This document shows positions 44,397-53,800 of a DNA stretch of 64,000 bases, piece by piece. The stretch is from positions 620,001-684,000 of the forward strand of contig JADKKK010000002.1 in assembly GCA_016720545.1 (NCBI GenBank), read 5' to 3'. The position numbers and the translations under genes are program-made. The notes beneath the pieces are model-generated. The model saw nothing but the letters and a program-made list of their open reading frames with translations, searched no databases and was not told the origin of the DNA. The DNA comes from Myxococcales bacterium (lineage in GTDB: Bacteria > Myxococcota_A > Polyangia > Polyangiales > Polyangiaceae). Each line of letters begins with the position of its first letter. The stretch's first letter is position 1.

Positions 44397-44819
44397 TCAC
44401 CAGGCGCCGGTGTTCGACATCGAGAGCCACGGCTCGGCGGGCGGCAGCGCCCCACCGCGCTGGATGAGCTCGATCGAGTGGCCATCCGGCGACTTCACGA
44501 ACGCCATGCGCCCGTCGCGCGGTGGCCGGTTCACGACCACGCCCGCGGCCTGGAGGCGCGCGCACGCGGCGTAGATGTCCTCGACCTCGTACGCGAGGTG
44601 ACCGAAGAAGCGGCCCGTGGGGTAACCCTCGGTCTCGTCCCAGTTGTAGGTCAGCTCGATTTCCCCGCCCGCGTCGCCCTCGGCGGCGAGGAAGACGAGG
44701 GTAAAGCGGCCCTCGGGGCGCTCGGTCCGGCGCACCTCGCGGAGGCCCAGCGCCCCTACGAAGAACGCCAGGGCTTGGTCGAGATCGCGCACGCGAAGCA
44801 TGGTGTGGAGGAAGCGCAT
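44397..44819 (-). CDS. gloA: lactoylglutathione lyase, glyoxalase I family, 140 aa
   Basis: Metal-dependent detoxification of methylglyoxal hemithioacetal. Vicinal-oxygen-chelate features are clear: MRFLHTMLRVRDLDQALAFF with the first His ligand, ELTYNWDETEGYPTG with Glu, FGHLAYEVEDIYAAC with His, and SPDGHSIELIQ with Glu. Length fits bacterial GloA. The start is ATG at 44819. It is convergent with the lipoprotein gene that ends at 44392. Confidence 0.88.
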   Translation of the reverse strand: MRFLHTMLRVRDLDQALAFFVGALGLREVRRTERPEGRFTLVFLAAEGDAGGEIELTYNWDETEGYPTGRFFGHLAYEVEDIYAACARLQAAGVVVNRPPRDGRMAFVKSPDGHSIELIQRGGALPPAEPWLSMSNTGAW

Positions 44820-45343
44820 GGGCCGCGAGTCTACCGGAGATCCCGGCGCGCGCCGCCAGGCTTGCCCGGGGCGCCACCAAGTACGTCCTCCGGTCGGACG
44901 TGAGGGTCGGGGCCGGCTACGGGCACGGGGCCGCGGCGCGTGACTCCGGCAGTCGCGGCCAGCACCTGAACAGAGCGCCACGCGACCCGGCAAAAAGGCG
45001 CCTGTCATTCCGTTGTCGCTGGACTCGGAACGCCCCGCGCGGCTGCCTGGACCCAACCCGTGGGCGCCAGACCACGCGTCCCCGCGCCCGTGGAAGTCAA
45101 GAAAACGGCAAACTTCGCGATAACGTGGAAAGAAACGCGATCTCCACCACTTGGCGTGGATCCTGAAAGGTGATGGGCGAGCACCACTGAACGTTTTTGT
45201 TTGATCCCATGACACCGATGTCAGTACAAGTTTGGCCACGGCGCCAAGGTGTCGTACGGTATCCTACATGTCGGTGGTTGGGAGGGAACCCCCGTCGTGA
45301 CCTTGGCCCCACTCTTCGGGACTCCGGAGCAGGAACGAGAAGA
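44820..45343. other. 524-base intergenic region upstream of a small membrane protein
   Basis: No convincing gene: a short open frame at 44900-45166 lacks normal codon composition. From about 45090 to 45290 the sequence is noticeably AT-richer than its surroundings, which suits a promoter or leader. It holds the inverted repeat at 45232-45247 and, just before it, TTTTTGTTTGATC. No tRNA-like cloverleaf was seen. Confidence 0.55.
45232..45247. promoter_or_regulatory. inverted repeat TTGGC-N6-GCCAA
   Basis: Perfect five-base arms, in an AT-richer intergenic patch about 100 bases before the small membrane protein start at 45344. A weak TACGGT lies about 17 bases after TTGGCC. May be a regulator site or a promoter element; evidence is positional only. 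Confidence 0.35.
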
Positions 45344-45532
45344 ATGAAGCTCACTCACTGGTACGTCGCCGCTCTCGCCCCCATCGCCATCGCCGGCTGG
45401 TCAGGCGCACTCCTCGGGCACATGGCTGTCCTCGCGCTCACCATCGGCATCTTCGTAGGCACCCTTTCGCTCAACCGGCAGGCCCAGACCCCGGCCCTCG
45501 ATCAGCACGACTCGCAGGTCGAGAAGGCCTGA
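45344..45532 (+). CDS. small two-span membrane protein, 62 aa
   Basis: Hydrophobic helices at WYVAALAPIAIAGWSGALLG and MAVLALTIGIFVGTLSL, then a short polar tail. The start ATG at 45344 has AGGAACGAGAAGA upstream. Encoded after a long regulatory-looking region and followed by two hairpins. Function unknown. Too small for a confident family. Confidence 0.6.
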   Translation: MKLTHWYVAALAPIAIAGWSGALLGHMAVLALTIGIFVGTLSLNRQAQTPALDQHDSQVEKA

Positions 45533-45539
45533 GCCCACC

Positions 45540-45563
45540 GCCCGCGGGACCATGTACGCGGGC
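45540..45563. terminator. hairpin with 7-bp perfect stem
   Basis: GCCCGCG (45540-45546) pairs with CGCGGGC (45557-45563) around a ten-base loop, directly after the small membrane protein stop at 45532. It looks like a terminator or part of a structured leader of the next gene. No U tract. Confidence 0.45.
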
Positions 45564-45584
45564 TGGAGCCGGTTGTTCCCCGTC

Positions 45585-45603
45585 GGCTCCCGGATCGGGA
45601 GCC
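45585..45603. terminator. second hairpin, GGCTCCC-GGATC-GGGAGCC
   Basis: Seven-base perfect arms (45585-45591 and 45597-45603) with a five-base loop, in tandem with the previous hairpin and upstream of the RelA/SpoT-like gene at 45678. Two stable stems in one 145-base intergenic region suggest attenuation or a protected leader, which is inference. Confidence 0.45.
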
Positions 45604-45620
45604 CCTCGCCGGCAGGTGAC
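45603..45620. repeat. 18-base sequence shared with 22647-22664 (opposite strand)
   Basis: CCCTCGCCGGCAGGTGAC matches 22647-22664 exactly as reverse complement. It lies between the hairpins and the RelA/SpoT-like start. Could be coincidence in GC-rich DNA. Confidence 0.35.
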
Positions 45621-45677
45621 GGCCCCCCGCCGCATCGTTCTGGTGCGCGGCCGGCATCGCCGGTAGGGTCGTAGGCG

Positions 45678-46745
45678 ATGTCTGGGCTGAAGCGCCTCGA
45701 GGAGTTCACCCTCGCCGACTTGGAGGCCGTGAGGCTCATCCTGCGCGGCGACTCGGTGATCGACTGGCACCGGCTGAATTTCGTGGCCGGAGAGGCCGAC
45801 GAGTTCCTCGCCTCGCAGGAGTTCCAGGCAGCCAACCCCGCCGACCGCGCGCGCATGCGGAACCTCCGCGCCGAGGCCATCGGCTACCTGCGCCGGCACC
45901 TCGACTACCCGATCCCGAAGCCCGTCGAGAACGCCTCGGTGGAAGAGCTCTTCGCGCTCGCCGTGGGCAAAGGGCACAGGCAGATCTGCGCATGCTCGAT
46001 CCTGAAGTGCATGCACATCATCCACCACCTCGACAGCCGGGAGCTCTTGTTCCTGCTGCCGATCTCCGACCAGGACGTGTTCCACCTGGTCGAGGAGAAG
46101 GTCTACCGGGTGATAGGCGGCATGCTCGCGGGCGGCTTCCCCATCACCGAGCTCGTGGGCGGTCGCAAGAACAAGGACTCGCTCTATACGAAGCTGCTGT
46201 CGAAGCAGGAGACCATCGCGGCGCAGATCTTCGACAAGCTGCGTTTTCGCATCGTGGTGCGCGACCGGGAGGACATCTTCCCGGTGCTGCAGTACCTCAC
46301 GAAGAAGCTATTCCCTTTCAATTACGTGATCCCCGGGCAGAGCATCAACTCCATCTTCCACTTCAAGAAGTACTGCTCGCAGAGCCCGCACCTCGGCCCG
46401 ATGCTCCCGGAAATGCAGGCCGGCCGCGACGAGGAGTACACGCCCAGCGACAACGTGTTCTCGGCGACCAACTACCGAGTCATCCACACGGTGGTCGACT
46501 TGCCCGTCCGAGTGCCCGCCCGCGTGCTGGAGCACGCGCCGCCCGCCGCCGCCGACCTCGGGCCGGTCATCTTCGTGGTCTGCGAGTTCCAGGTCATCGA
46601 CCGGGCGACCGAGGCCTCGAACGAGCTCGGCGAGGCCTCCCACGCGAAGTACAAGGAACGCCAGAAGAAGGCCGTGATGCGCCGCCTCCAGCTCGGGATG
46701 CGCGAGATGAAGCTCGCCGGTCGCCGGAAGCCGCCGCGCGCCTGA
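45678..46745 (+). CDS. RelA/SpoT-like nucleotidyltransferase (TIGR04552-type), 355 aa
   Basis: I recall the TIGR04552 family as myxobacterial and uncharacterised; that is memory. The central part fits the RelA/SpoT synthetase fold: GRKNKDSLYTKL (basic loop with S168), IFDKLRFRIVV (D186, R189, R191), a helix, FPFNYVIPG, TNYRVIHT (Y266, H270), then CEFQVID (E303, Q305) and GEASHAKYKERQ (H322, Y325, K326) like AAHW-YK. These match the Mg2+ Asp, the aromatic stacking residue, the His and the EVQIRT Glu. No HD hydrolase or TGS/ACT region is visible. The product could be (p)ppGpp or another modified nucleotide. Near gmk, which fits guanine metabolism. Confidence 0.72.
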   Translation: MSGLKRLEEFTLADLEAVRLILRGDSVIDWHRLNFVAGEADEFLASQEFQAANPADRARMRNLRAEAIGYLRRHLDYPIPKPVENASVEELFALAVGKGHRQICACSILKCMHIIHHLDSRELLFLLPISDQDVFHLVEEKVYRVIGGMLAGGFPITELVGGRKNKDSLYTKLLSKQETIAAQIFDKLRFRIVVRDREDIFPVLQYLTKKLFPFNYVIPGQSINSIFHFKKYCSQSPHLGPMLPEMQAGRDEEYTPSDNVFSATNYRVIHTVVDLPVRVPARVLEHAPPAAADLGPVIFVVCEFQVIDRATEASNELGEASHAKYKERQKKAVMRRLQLGMREMKLAGRRKPPRA

Positions 46746-46863
46746 GCGGTCGCCGAGCTTCGCCTCGCGCTTCACCTCCGCGCGGCCATCATTCGCCTCC
46801 CCCGTCCGCCTACCGTGCGCTTTCTCCTATCGCGCGGCGCGAAGCCCTCGTACCCTGCGCCGC

Positions 46864-47373
46864 ATGCGCCTCTTCGCTTCGAAGGCCCTCCCCATCGCCC
46901 AGGAGTGCGTCCGCGCGCTCGTCAAGAGCGAGAGCATCGAGGCGGCCGCGCCGTCCGAGGTCATCGCCGACGTGGAGGCGGTGCTGAAGTCGTACGTCGA
47001 CGCCGAGCGCGAGGTGGGCCAAAAGACCCGTGATTTGCTCGAGCGCACGGGCCGCGGCGCGAGCGAGTTCACCCGAGTGCGGGCCCAGCTCGCCGAGACC
47101 ATGGGCATAAAAGTGGGCGACGAAATGCTCGACTACCTGCTCGATCAGGTCGTCCAGTCGTTCCACCACTCGAACCACGTCGACGAGATCTTCGCCGAGG
47201 ACGTGGAGCTGCGCCGCCAGATGGTCCCCTTCTTCAAGAAGCACATGGCCCACGACGCCGAGCTCGACGCCGAGGTGCGCCTGCAGCTCCGCCACCTGAA
47301 AGAGGGCACCAGCACCTGGGACGTGGAATACGCCCGGGTAATGGAAGGCGTCCGCCGCAAGCGCGGCGGCTGA
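46864..47373 (+). CDS. DUF507 family protein, 169 aa
   Basis: Matches the DUF507 pattern: MRLFASKALPIAQ at the front, then the repeated motif around LLDQVVQSFHHSNHVDEIFA and AEDVELRRQMVPFFKKHM. Helical, soluble, charged protein, conserved in deltaproteobacteria-type lineages and often encoded as two units, here seemingly fused. Function is unknown. It sits 118 bases after the RelA-like gene and 91 bases before gmk, in the same direction. Confidence 0.8.
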   Translation: MRLFASKALPIAQECVRALVKSESIEAAAPSEVIADVEAVLKSYVDAEREVGQKTRDLLERTGRGASEFTRVRAQLAETMGIKVGDEMLDYLLDQVVQSFHHSNHVDEIFAEDVELRRQMVPFFKKHMAHDAELDAEVRLQLRHLKEGTSTWDVEYARVMEGVRRKRGG

Positions 47374-47464
47374 GCGAGGCCGACCGAGGAGTTGGTCCCC
47401 GCGCCCGTTCTGGCGCGACGATCCTGGATTCTGGCGCCCGATGGGTGCATCATCGCGACGAACG

Positions 47465-48100
47465 ATGGCGACCGCCGACGACTTCCTGCTCCTCATTTTG
47501 TGCTCTCCGAGCGGCGCCGGCAAGACCACGCTGACGCGCATGCTGGAGGCGAAATTCCCGGAGCTCGTCTTCAGCGTGTCCCACACCACGCGGGCGCCGA
47601 GGTCCACCGAGCAGGGCGGCCGCGACTACCACTTCGTGGACCGGGCCGCGTTCGAGGGCCTCGTCGAGCAGGACGCCTTCATGGAGTGGGCCGAGGTCCA
47701 CGGGAACCTCTACGGCACCTCCCGCGCCGAGATCGACCGCGCGCGGGCCACGCCCGGCTGCCGCGGCATGATCTTCGACATCGACTACCAGGGAGCGCGG
47801 CAAATCCGCGCGCGCGCCCCGGACGTGGCGGCCGTGTTCATCCTCCCGCCGTCCCTCGACGAGCTGCTCCGCCGCCTTCGCGGCCGGGCGAGCGAGCCGG
47901 AGGAGGTCGTGCAGCGGCGCTTCCGGGTGGCCGAGGGCGAGATTGAGCACTACGGCCTCTTCGACTACCTCGTCGTGAACGACGACCTCGCGCGCGCGTT
48001 CGAGGAGCTCTCGGGGGTCATCCTCGCGGAGCGCGCGCAGCGCCGACGCCGCGCCCCCCTCGCCGAGTCGCTGCTCCGCAGGGGCGCGATCGCGCGCTGA
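47465..48100 (+). CDS. gmk: guanylate kinase, 211 aa
   Basis: Phosphorylates GMP to GDP. P-loop SPSGAGKTTL, GMP-binding region SHTTRAPRSTEQGGRDYHF, AFMEWAEVHGNLYGT, and the lid with RRFRVAEGEIEHY. Length and order are canonical. The ATG at 47465 keeps a short lead before the P-loop; an earlier ATG at 47441 is possible. Neighbours supply (p)ppGpp-like and sugar kinase functions; in other bacteria gmk is linked to rpoZ-spoT, which makes the RelA-like neighbour notable. Confidence 0.93.
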   Translation: MATADDFLLLILCSPSGAGKTTLTRMLEAKFPELVFSVSHTTRAPRSTEQGGRDYHFVDRAAFEGLVEQDAFMEWAEVHGNLYGTSRAEIDRARATPGCRGMIFDIDYQGARQIRARAPDVAAVFILPPSLDELLRRLRGRASEPEEVVQRRFRVAEGEIEHYGLFDYLVVNDDLARAFEELSGVILAERAQRRRRAPLAESLLRRGAIAR

Positions 48101-48146
48101 GTCGATCGCAACCGTTTGATTGTCCATAAGAAAAGAGGACTCGCAC

Positions 48147-49097
48147 GTGAAAAGCCCGCTGCTGATTGTCGGTTCGCTCGCCTTCGATGACCTCGAGATG
48201 CCCACCGGCTCGTTCAAGAACGTCGTGGGCGGAGCGGCCACCTATTCGTCCCTCGCCGCGTCGTTCTACTCGCCGGTCCGCATCGTCGGCGTGGTCGGCG
48301 ACGACTTCGGCGACGACACCCTCGCGGATCTCCGCAGCCGCGGCGTCAGCACCGAGGGCGTCGAGCGGGCCAAGGGCAAGACGTTCCGCTGGCACGGCCG
48401 CTACGCGGACGACCTCATGAGCCGGACCACGCTCGACACGCAGCTCAACGTGTTCGCCGATTTCCAGCCGAAGATCCCCCCCAGCTACAAGGGCACGCCG
48501 TTCGTGCTGCTCGGCAACATCCACCCTGCCCTCCAGTCGAGCGTGCTCGACCAGGTCGATCGCCCCAAGCTCGTCGCCGCCGACACGATGAACTTCTGGA
48601 TCCACGGCGAGCCCGCGGCGCTCGGTGCGCTCCTCAAGCGCATCGATCTCCTCATCATCAACGACGAAGAGGCGCGCGACCTGTCGGGCATCTCCAACAT
48701 CTTGAAGGCGGCCGCCGACATCCGGAAGCGCGGCCCCTCGCGCCTCATCATCAAGCGCGGGGAGCACGGCGCGCTCCTCTTCGACGAGGCGGGCGTGTTC
48801 TTCGCGCCCGCGTACCCCCTCGAGACGGTCCTCGACCCCACCGGCGCGGGCGACTCGTTCGCCGGCGGCCTCATGGGCTCGCTGGCCAGCGACGGCGAGG
48901 TCACGCCCGTGGGCCTCCGGCGCGCGATGTACTTCGCGTCGGCGATGGGCTCGTTCTGCGTCGAGGACATCGGCTCGGCGCGCCTGCACCGCCTCACCCG
49001 GGCGGAGCTCGAGGACCGCGTCGAGGGCTTCCGCCGCATGGTCGATTTCGGCGGCTCGCTGAGCCTCCCGGCCCCCGCAGCGCAGAGCGGGTCGTGA
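48147..49097 (+). CDS. PfkB-family carbohydrate or nucleoside kinase, 316 aa
   Basis: Ribokinase-fold sugar or nucleoside kinase. The N-terminal glycine pair NVVGGAATYSSLAASF, IVGVVGDDFG, and the C-terminal catalytic motif DPTGAGDSFAGG with the anion hole and Asp base are clear. The start is GTG at 48147 with AGAGGA seven bases upstream. The substrate cannot be named. The stop overlaps the next gene's GTG in GTGA. Confidence 0.9.
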   Translation: MKSPLLIVGSLAFDDLEMPTGSFKNVVGGAATYSSLAASFYSPVRIVGVVGDDFGDDTLADLRSRGVSTEGVERAKGKTFRWHGRYADDLMSRTTLDTQLNVFADFQPKIPPSYKGTPFVLLGNIHPALQSSVLDQVDRPKLVAADTMNFWIHGEPAALGALLKRIDLLIINDEEARDLSGISNILKAAADIRKRGPSRLIIKRGEHGALLFDEAGVFFAPAYPLETVLDPTGAGDSFAGGLMGSLASDGEVTPVGLRRAMYFASAMGSFCVEDIGSARLHRLTRAELEDRVEGFRRMVDFGGSLSLPAPAAQSGS

Positions 49098-50281
49098 GCG
49101 CACGCCCGCTGACCGCGGTCCTCGTCGGCTCGCTGGGCGCGCTCGCGCTCGCCGCGTCGTCGGGGCTCGCCTCGTGCAAGGACGACCCGCACCTCAGGAG
49201 CGACGGCGCCTCCCCGGTGGGCGGCGCCTGCCAGATTGAGCCTGGGCAGCTGCCCGAGCCCAACTGCGACAACTCGAGCAAAGAGTGCACCCCGCAGCCC
49301 GGGTGCGCGATCGACGAGGGCCGCTGCGGCTCCGCGAGCACCTGCTTGCCCTTGGCCGACCAGAAGGGCAAAAAGATCAAGGACCTGCGCATTCGCCGGC
49401 TCAACATCGCGGCGCCCGCGGCCCTCGCCCAGGAGTTCATCCAGCGCACCGTCGTCACGCTGAACATCGATCTCGCCGAGAAGAGCTGCGGCGAGGTCGG
49501 TAAGGGGCTCTTCTCGTGGATCTTCCGCGTGGATCGTGAGGCGAACGAGCTCGTCACAGGCGGGGCGCCGCCCCCCACCGATCCGCTCGGGCAGGGCTTC
49601 TGCTTCGCGAGCTACAACGCCAACGGCATCACGATCCAGCCCGCTCGCTTCAAGATCGCCTTCGAAGGCGACACGTTCCGCACCACCGAGAAGCAGAAGC
49701 TCAACGTGCCGGTGTTCCTCTCGTCCGACCTCGCGAGCAGCATCGTGCTGCCCCTGTCGGACGTGACCGTGTCGGGTGTCACCCTGAGCGATGACGGCAA
49801 CTGCGTAGGATCGTTCCGCAAAGAGGGCCTCCAGTCCGACTGCGCCGAGGACCCCACCTCGTGCCCCAAGTGGCTCACTGCCGGCGCGCTCGGCGGCTAC
49901 ATGACGCTCGAAGAAGCCGACGCGGTCATCATCCGCGACCTCGGCCGCTCGCTCTGCGTGGTGCTCTCCCAGGGCACACCGAACGCCGAAGGCAAGTGCC
50001 TGCGCGGCGCGGACGGCAAGCTCACGTACAAAGGCGACTACTGCTCCACGACCAAGAAGGCGGGCGACTGCCAGGACTCGGTGTGGCTCGCCGCCACCTT
50101 CGCCGCGAGCGGCGCCAAGATCTTCGACGGCGCCGGCGTGGCGGGCTGCAGCGGCGCGAGCACGCAGGACGGCGGCGTCGACGCGACCGTGCCCGACGCG
50201 ACCGTGCCCGACGCGGGCCCGCCGGACGCGGCCCCACCCGACGCGAGCGCGGACGCGAGCCAAGACGCGAGGCGCGACTGA
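49094..50281 (+). CDS. Cys-rich lipoprotein, 395 aa
   Basis: Signal peptide ends in a weak lipobox (GLASC). The mature part is Cys-rich (QIEPGQLPEPNCDNSSKEC, CSASTCLPL-type region) and beta-rich, then ends in a tandem DATVPDATVPDAG tail encoded by a 15-base repeat. GTG at 49094 overlaps the PfkB stop, so the gene is translated with that kinase. Function unknown. A role at the outer membrane is inferred from the lipobox. Confidence 0.72.
   Translation: MSARPLTAVLVGSLGALALAASSGLASCKDDPHLRSDGASPVGGACQIEPGQLPEPNCDNSSKECTPQPGCAIDEGRCGSASTCLPLADQKGKKIKDLRIRRLNIAAPAALAQEFIQRTVVTLNIDLAEKSCGEVGKGLFSWIFRVDREANELVTGGAPPPTDPLGQGFCFASYNANGITIQPARFKIAFEGDTFRTTEKQKLNVPVFLSSDLASSIVLPLSDVTVSGVTLSDDGNCVGSFRKEGLQSDCAEDPTSCPKWLTAGALGGYMTLEEADAVIIRDLGRSLCVVLSQGTPNAEGKCLRGADGKLTYKGDYCSTTKKAGDCQDSVWLAATFAASGAKIFDGAGVAGCSGASTQDGGVDATVPDATVPDAGPPDAAPPDASADASQDARRD
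50183..50212 (+). repeat. 15-base tandem repeat coding DATVP
   Basis: The unit GCGACCGTGCCCGAC occurs twice in a row near the 3' end of the lipoprotein gene and adds Pro/Ala/Asp-rich copies. Related GACGCG units continue to 50275. May vary in number. Confidence 0.5.
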
Positions 50282-50679
50282 CGGCGCTGACGAGGCTCCG
50301 GCTGGTCGAGGGCTCAGGCCAGGCGGGCGACGGCGATCGATCGGGTGTAGTGCTCGAGCTCGACGACGGACTGAGCGATGACGACCGGCTCTGCCTCACC
50401 TACGAGGGGCAGTCGGTCGCGGTGCCGTGGGCCGTTCTGTGTGCGGTGTTCGACCGCTTCGGCCGCGAAAAGGCGCCCGAGGTGAGCCTCGAGGGGGCGC
50501 CCCGGCTCGATCTTGGCGGCGGCCGCGCGCTGGTGCACCTCCGGCACCGCGCGCGGTACGACGTCATCGCCCGCGATTTTTTGGTGCTCGAGCGCCCCCT
50601 CGCGATGGGGCCGCCACGGGTCGAGCTCGCGACCGCCATCGCGGCCGCCCTCGTGCACCTCGCCGAGGCCACGAGCTGA
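50278..50679 (+). CDS. hypothetical protein, 133 aa, possible CTG start
   Basis: Soluble protein with strands like GVVLELDDGLSDDDRLCLTY and a helical end (ATAIAAALVHLAEATS). The frame begins right at the previous stop: a CTG at 50278 forms CTGA overlapping the lipoprotein stop and has GAGG five bases upstream, matching this genome's habit of GTGA overlaps. No ATG is available. A GTG at 50350 would shorten it to about 109 aa. Family unknown. Confidence 0.55.
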   Translation: MTALTRLRLVEGSGQAGDGDRSGVVLELDDGLSDDDRLCLTYEGQSVAVPWAVLCAVFDRFGREKAPEVSLEGAPRLDLGGGRALVHLRHRARYDVIARDFLVLERPLAMGPPRVELATAIAAALVHLAEATS

Positions 50680-50843
50680 GCTCGTCGCGCGGCCCGCGCG
50701 CTGCGGTGCGTCACGGCAAATTCGTCCGACCTTTCGCGCCTCAGGCGCGAATGGGTGCTTTCGGTAGCGCGCACTCCAGGTAATGTCATGCTCACCGAAT
50801 ACCGGCGGCAGGCGTCGCGCGCGCGCGACGCCACGGAGGACAC

Positions 50844-53800
50844 ATGGTTCGTGCATGGTGGCGTAAAGCTTTGGGCGCGGCGAGCGTTCTTCTCGTGGCT
50901 TCGTGCAGCGGCGGCGGGTGCTCCAGCGGGTGTCAGAGCTGCGGCGTCACGCCGCTCCCCGGCGGCTTCCCCAAGGACAAGGCCATCGAGAACGCCGGCT
51001 CCGTCCGGATGACCCGGCCGGCGCTCGACTTCTTGGCGACCAACGCGCCGGACCTGGCCACGCAGCTCACGAAGGCCCCGAACGGGCTCTTGTCGTTCGG
51101 TATTCCGCAGTCGGTCATCGGGCCGAACTCGCTCGCCCTCGGCTACGACCTCGGCGCCACGCTCTGCGTGGGCGGCCCCGACGAGACCACCGGCCGCTGC
51201 ACGGCGACGGTCGACATCAAGCAGTCGACCTTCAAGCTCGACGCGGTGAAGACCAACGCGCTCCGCGTGCGCGGCGTGCTGCCGCTCGTGCTGAAGAACA
51301 CGCCGGTCAACGCGCGGCTCACGCACTCGATCCTGCCCGATCTCAGCATCACGCTCTACATCGGCTATGGCGACGGCGGCTGCTCCGGCGGGCGCCCCGC
51401 GGTGGGCGCGCACCCGCTCCCGGTCACCATCACCCTGCCCATCGCGGCCGAGACCGTGTCGCCGCGCGACGGCTACTCGAAGATCGACGCCGCGAACGCG
51501 GTGGTCGACCTGAGCGCGCTCAACGCCGACGAGGTGCAGATCTGCTCCGACTGCGGGTTCGCGAGCGCGCTCTGCAGCGCGATCACGAACTCGAGCCTCA
51601 TCAAGAACCAAATCGTGGGCCAGCTGAAGAGCGGCCTCGACTCGCAGGTGAAGGACCTGCTGAACGACCAGCTGTGCACGGCGCCCACTCCGGGCGCGAA
51701 CCCGCCCTGCCCCACCGGCTCGAAGCCGAACGCGGGCAACACGAAGTGCGTCTACAACTCCGACGCGAACAAGTGCGTGCCCACCCTGCTCGGCATGGAC
51801 GGGCACATGGATCTGAGCAGCGCGCTGAAGAGCATCTCGCCCGGCGCCTCCGGCGGCATCGACATCGCCCTCGCGGCGGGCGGCGACATGAAGCCGCTCC
51901 CCGGCCTCGACCCCGACAACGTCCCCTACGTGGGCCACACGAAGAACGGCGCCACGCTCGGCATGCTCGGCGGCGCGATCCCGCAGCCGCAGTCGAACTG
52001 CGTGCCGAAGGCGGACATCCCGGTCCCGACGGGCATCCCCATCCCCGACGAAATCACGAAGGACGACGTCGCGGGGTTCCCGCAGGGCACGCCGCCCCAC
52101 CACCTCGGCATCGCCCTCGCCGGCCGCTTCCTCAACTACGCGCTCGGCAGCGTCTACAACAGCGGCCTCCTCTGCCTCGGCGTCACCACCGAGCAGCTCG
52201 AGCAGCTGAACAGCGGCCTCGTGAGCCTGCTCATCCCGTCGATCAAGAAGCTCTCCTTCGAGCAGAAGGCGGCGTCGCTCGCGATCGCCACGCGCCCGCA
52301 GACGGCGCCGGAGCTGAAGCTCGGGTCGGGCGCCGACGTGAAGACCGATCCGCTGCTCGCGATCACCATGAAGAGGTTCGCGATCGACTTCTACGTGTGG
52401 TCGTACGACCGCTACGTGCGGGCGTTCACGTTCGAGGGCGACGTGCGAGTCCCCGTCAACCTGCAGACCGGCAAGAGCGCGAAGAACCCGAACGGCGGGC
52501 TGCTCCCGACGATCGGCGACCTCACCATCACGAACGCCAAGGTCACGAACTCGGATCTCCTCACCGAAGACCCCGCCGCCATCGCGGCGGGCCTCCAGTC
52601 GATCCTCTCCGGCCTCGTGGGCCAGGCGATCGGCGGCGGCATCTCGCCGGTCGACCTGTCGGGCGCGCTCTCGAGCCTCGGCCTCGGGCTCACCATCCCC
52701 GAGGGCGGCATCCGCAAGCTCACGAAGGGCTCGGACGACTTCATCGGCCTCTTCGCGACGCTCTCGAAGGCGGCGCCCACGGCCACCGTCGAGAGCGACA
52801 CCCACGCGAAGCTGGTCTCGAAGGAGGTCCACGCGGAGGCCATGACCTTCGCGGGGTACGACCGCGAGCGCCTCCCTGTGCTCACCCTCGCGCTCGGCTC
52901 GAGCCTTGAAGATGGCAAGAACGCGGTCGAGTACTCCTACAGCATCGACAAGGGGCTCCCGAGCCCGTGGTCGCGCGCCAAGGAGCTAAAGGTCAAGGAG
53001 GATTACCTTTTCTACCAAGGCAACCACACGCTCCACGTCACCTCGCGCCTCGTCGGTCAGCCCGAGACCGAGGACTCGTCGCCCGCGGACGTGCCGTTCC
53101 GCATCGACGTGCTCCCGCCGGAGGTGAAGCTCGAAGAGACCGACAAGGGCCTCTCGCTCTCGGCCTTCGACTTCGTCACCCCGAGCGACAAGCTGGAGCT
53201 CCGCACGAAGGTGGGTGATGTGTGGTCGGCGTGGGCCCCGCTCGCGAACGACCAGGTCCTCCCGGCGACTCCCGGGCAGGACGTGGACGTCGAGGTCCGC
53301 GACGAGGAGGGCAACATCGGCCGCTCGAGCAGCGCGCTCATCCGCGGCAAGGCTGACTCCACCTTGGGGACCGCCACCGGGGGCTGCGGCGGGTGCACGA
53401 CGACGGGCGACACGAACCCGGCCAAAGACGCGACCGGCGGGCTGCTGGCGACTGCGCTGGTCGCGCTCTCGCTGCTCGCCATCCGCAAGCGGCGCGAGCA
53501 AGGCACTTCCGCGGACAGCCCGGCCCCATTAGCGGTCCGCGCGGGGACGCGCGCCTCGGGCAGTCGCTTCCACGCGGCCCTCGGCCTCGGCTCGCTCCTC
53601 GCCGTCACTGCCACCTCGCAGGGCTGTTCGTGCGGCGGTGAGGGCCCGCCTCCCGGCGGCGAGGCCAGCGTCCTCTGCGGCGCCGACTGCAAGCAAGAGT
53701 GCGAGGCTGCGCTGAAGCCGGGCATCGTGGGCGCGTACACGTCGGCCGCGAAGGCGCCCGACGGCACGCTGTACGTCGCGGGCTACAACGACGCGCTCTT

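Noticed and set aside
44900..45166. 88-codon open frame upstream of the small membrane protein
   Set aside because: Poor codon use, no domain, and it crosses the AT-richer regulatory-looking patch.
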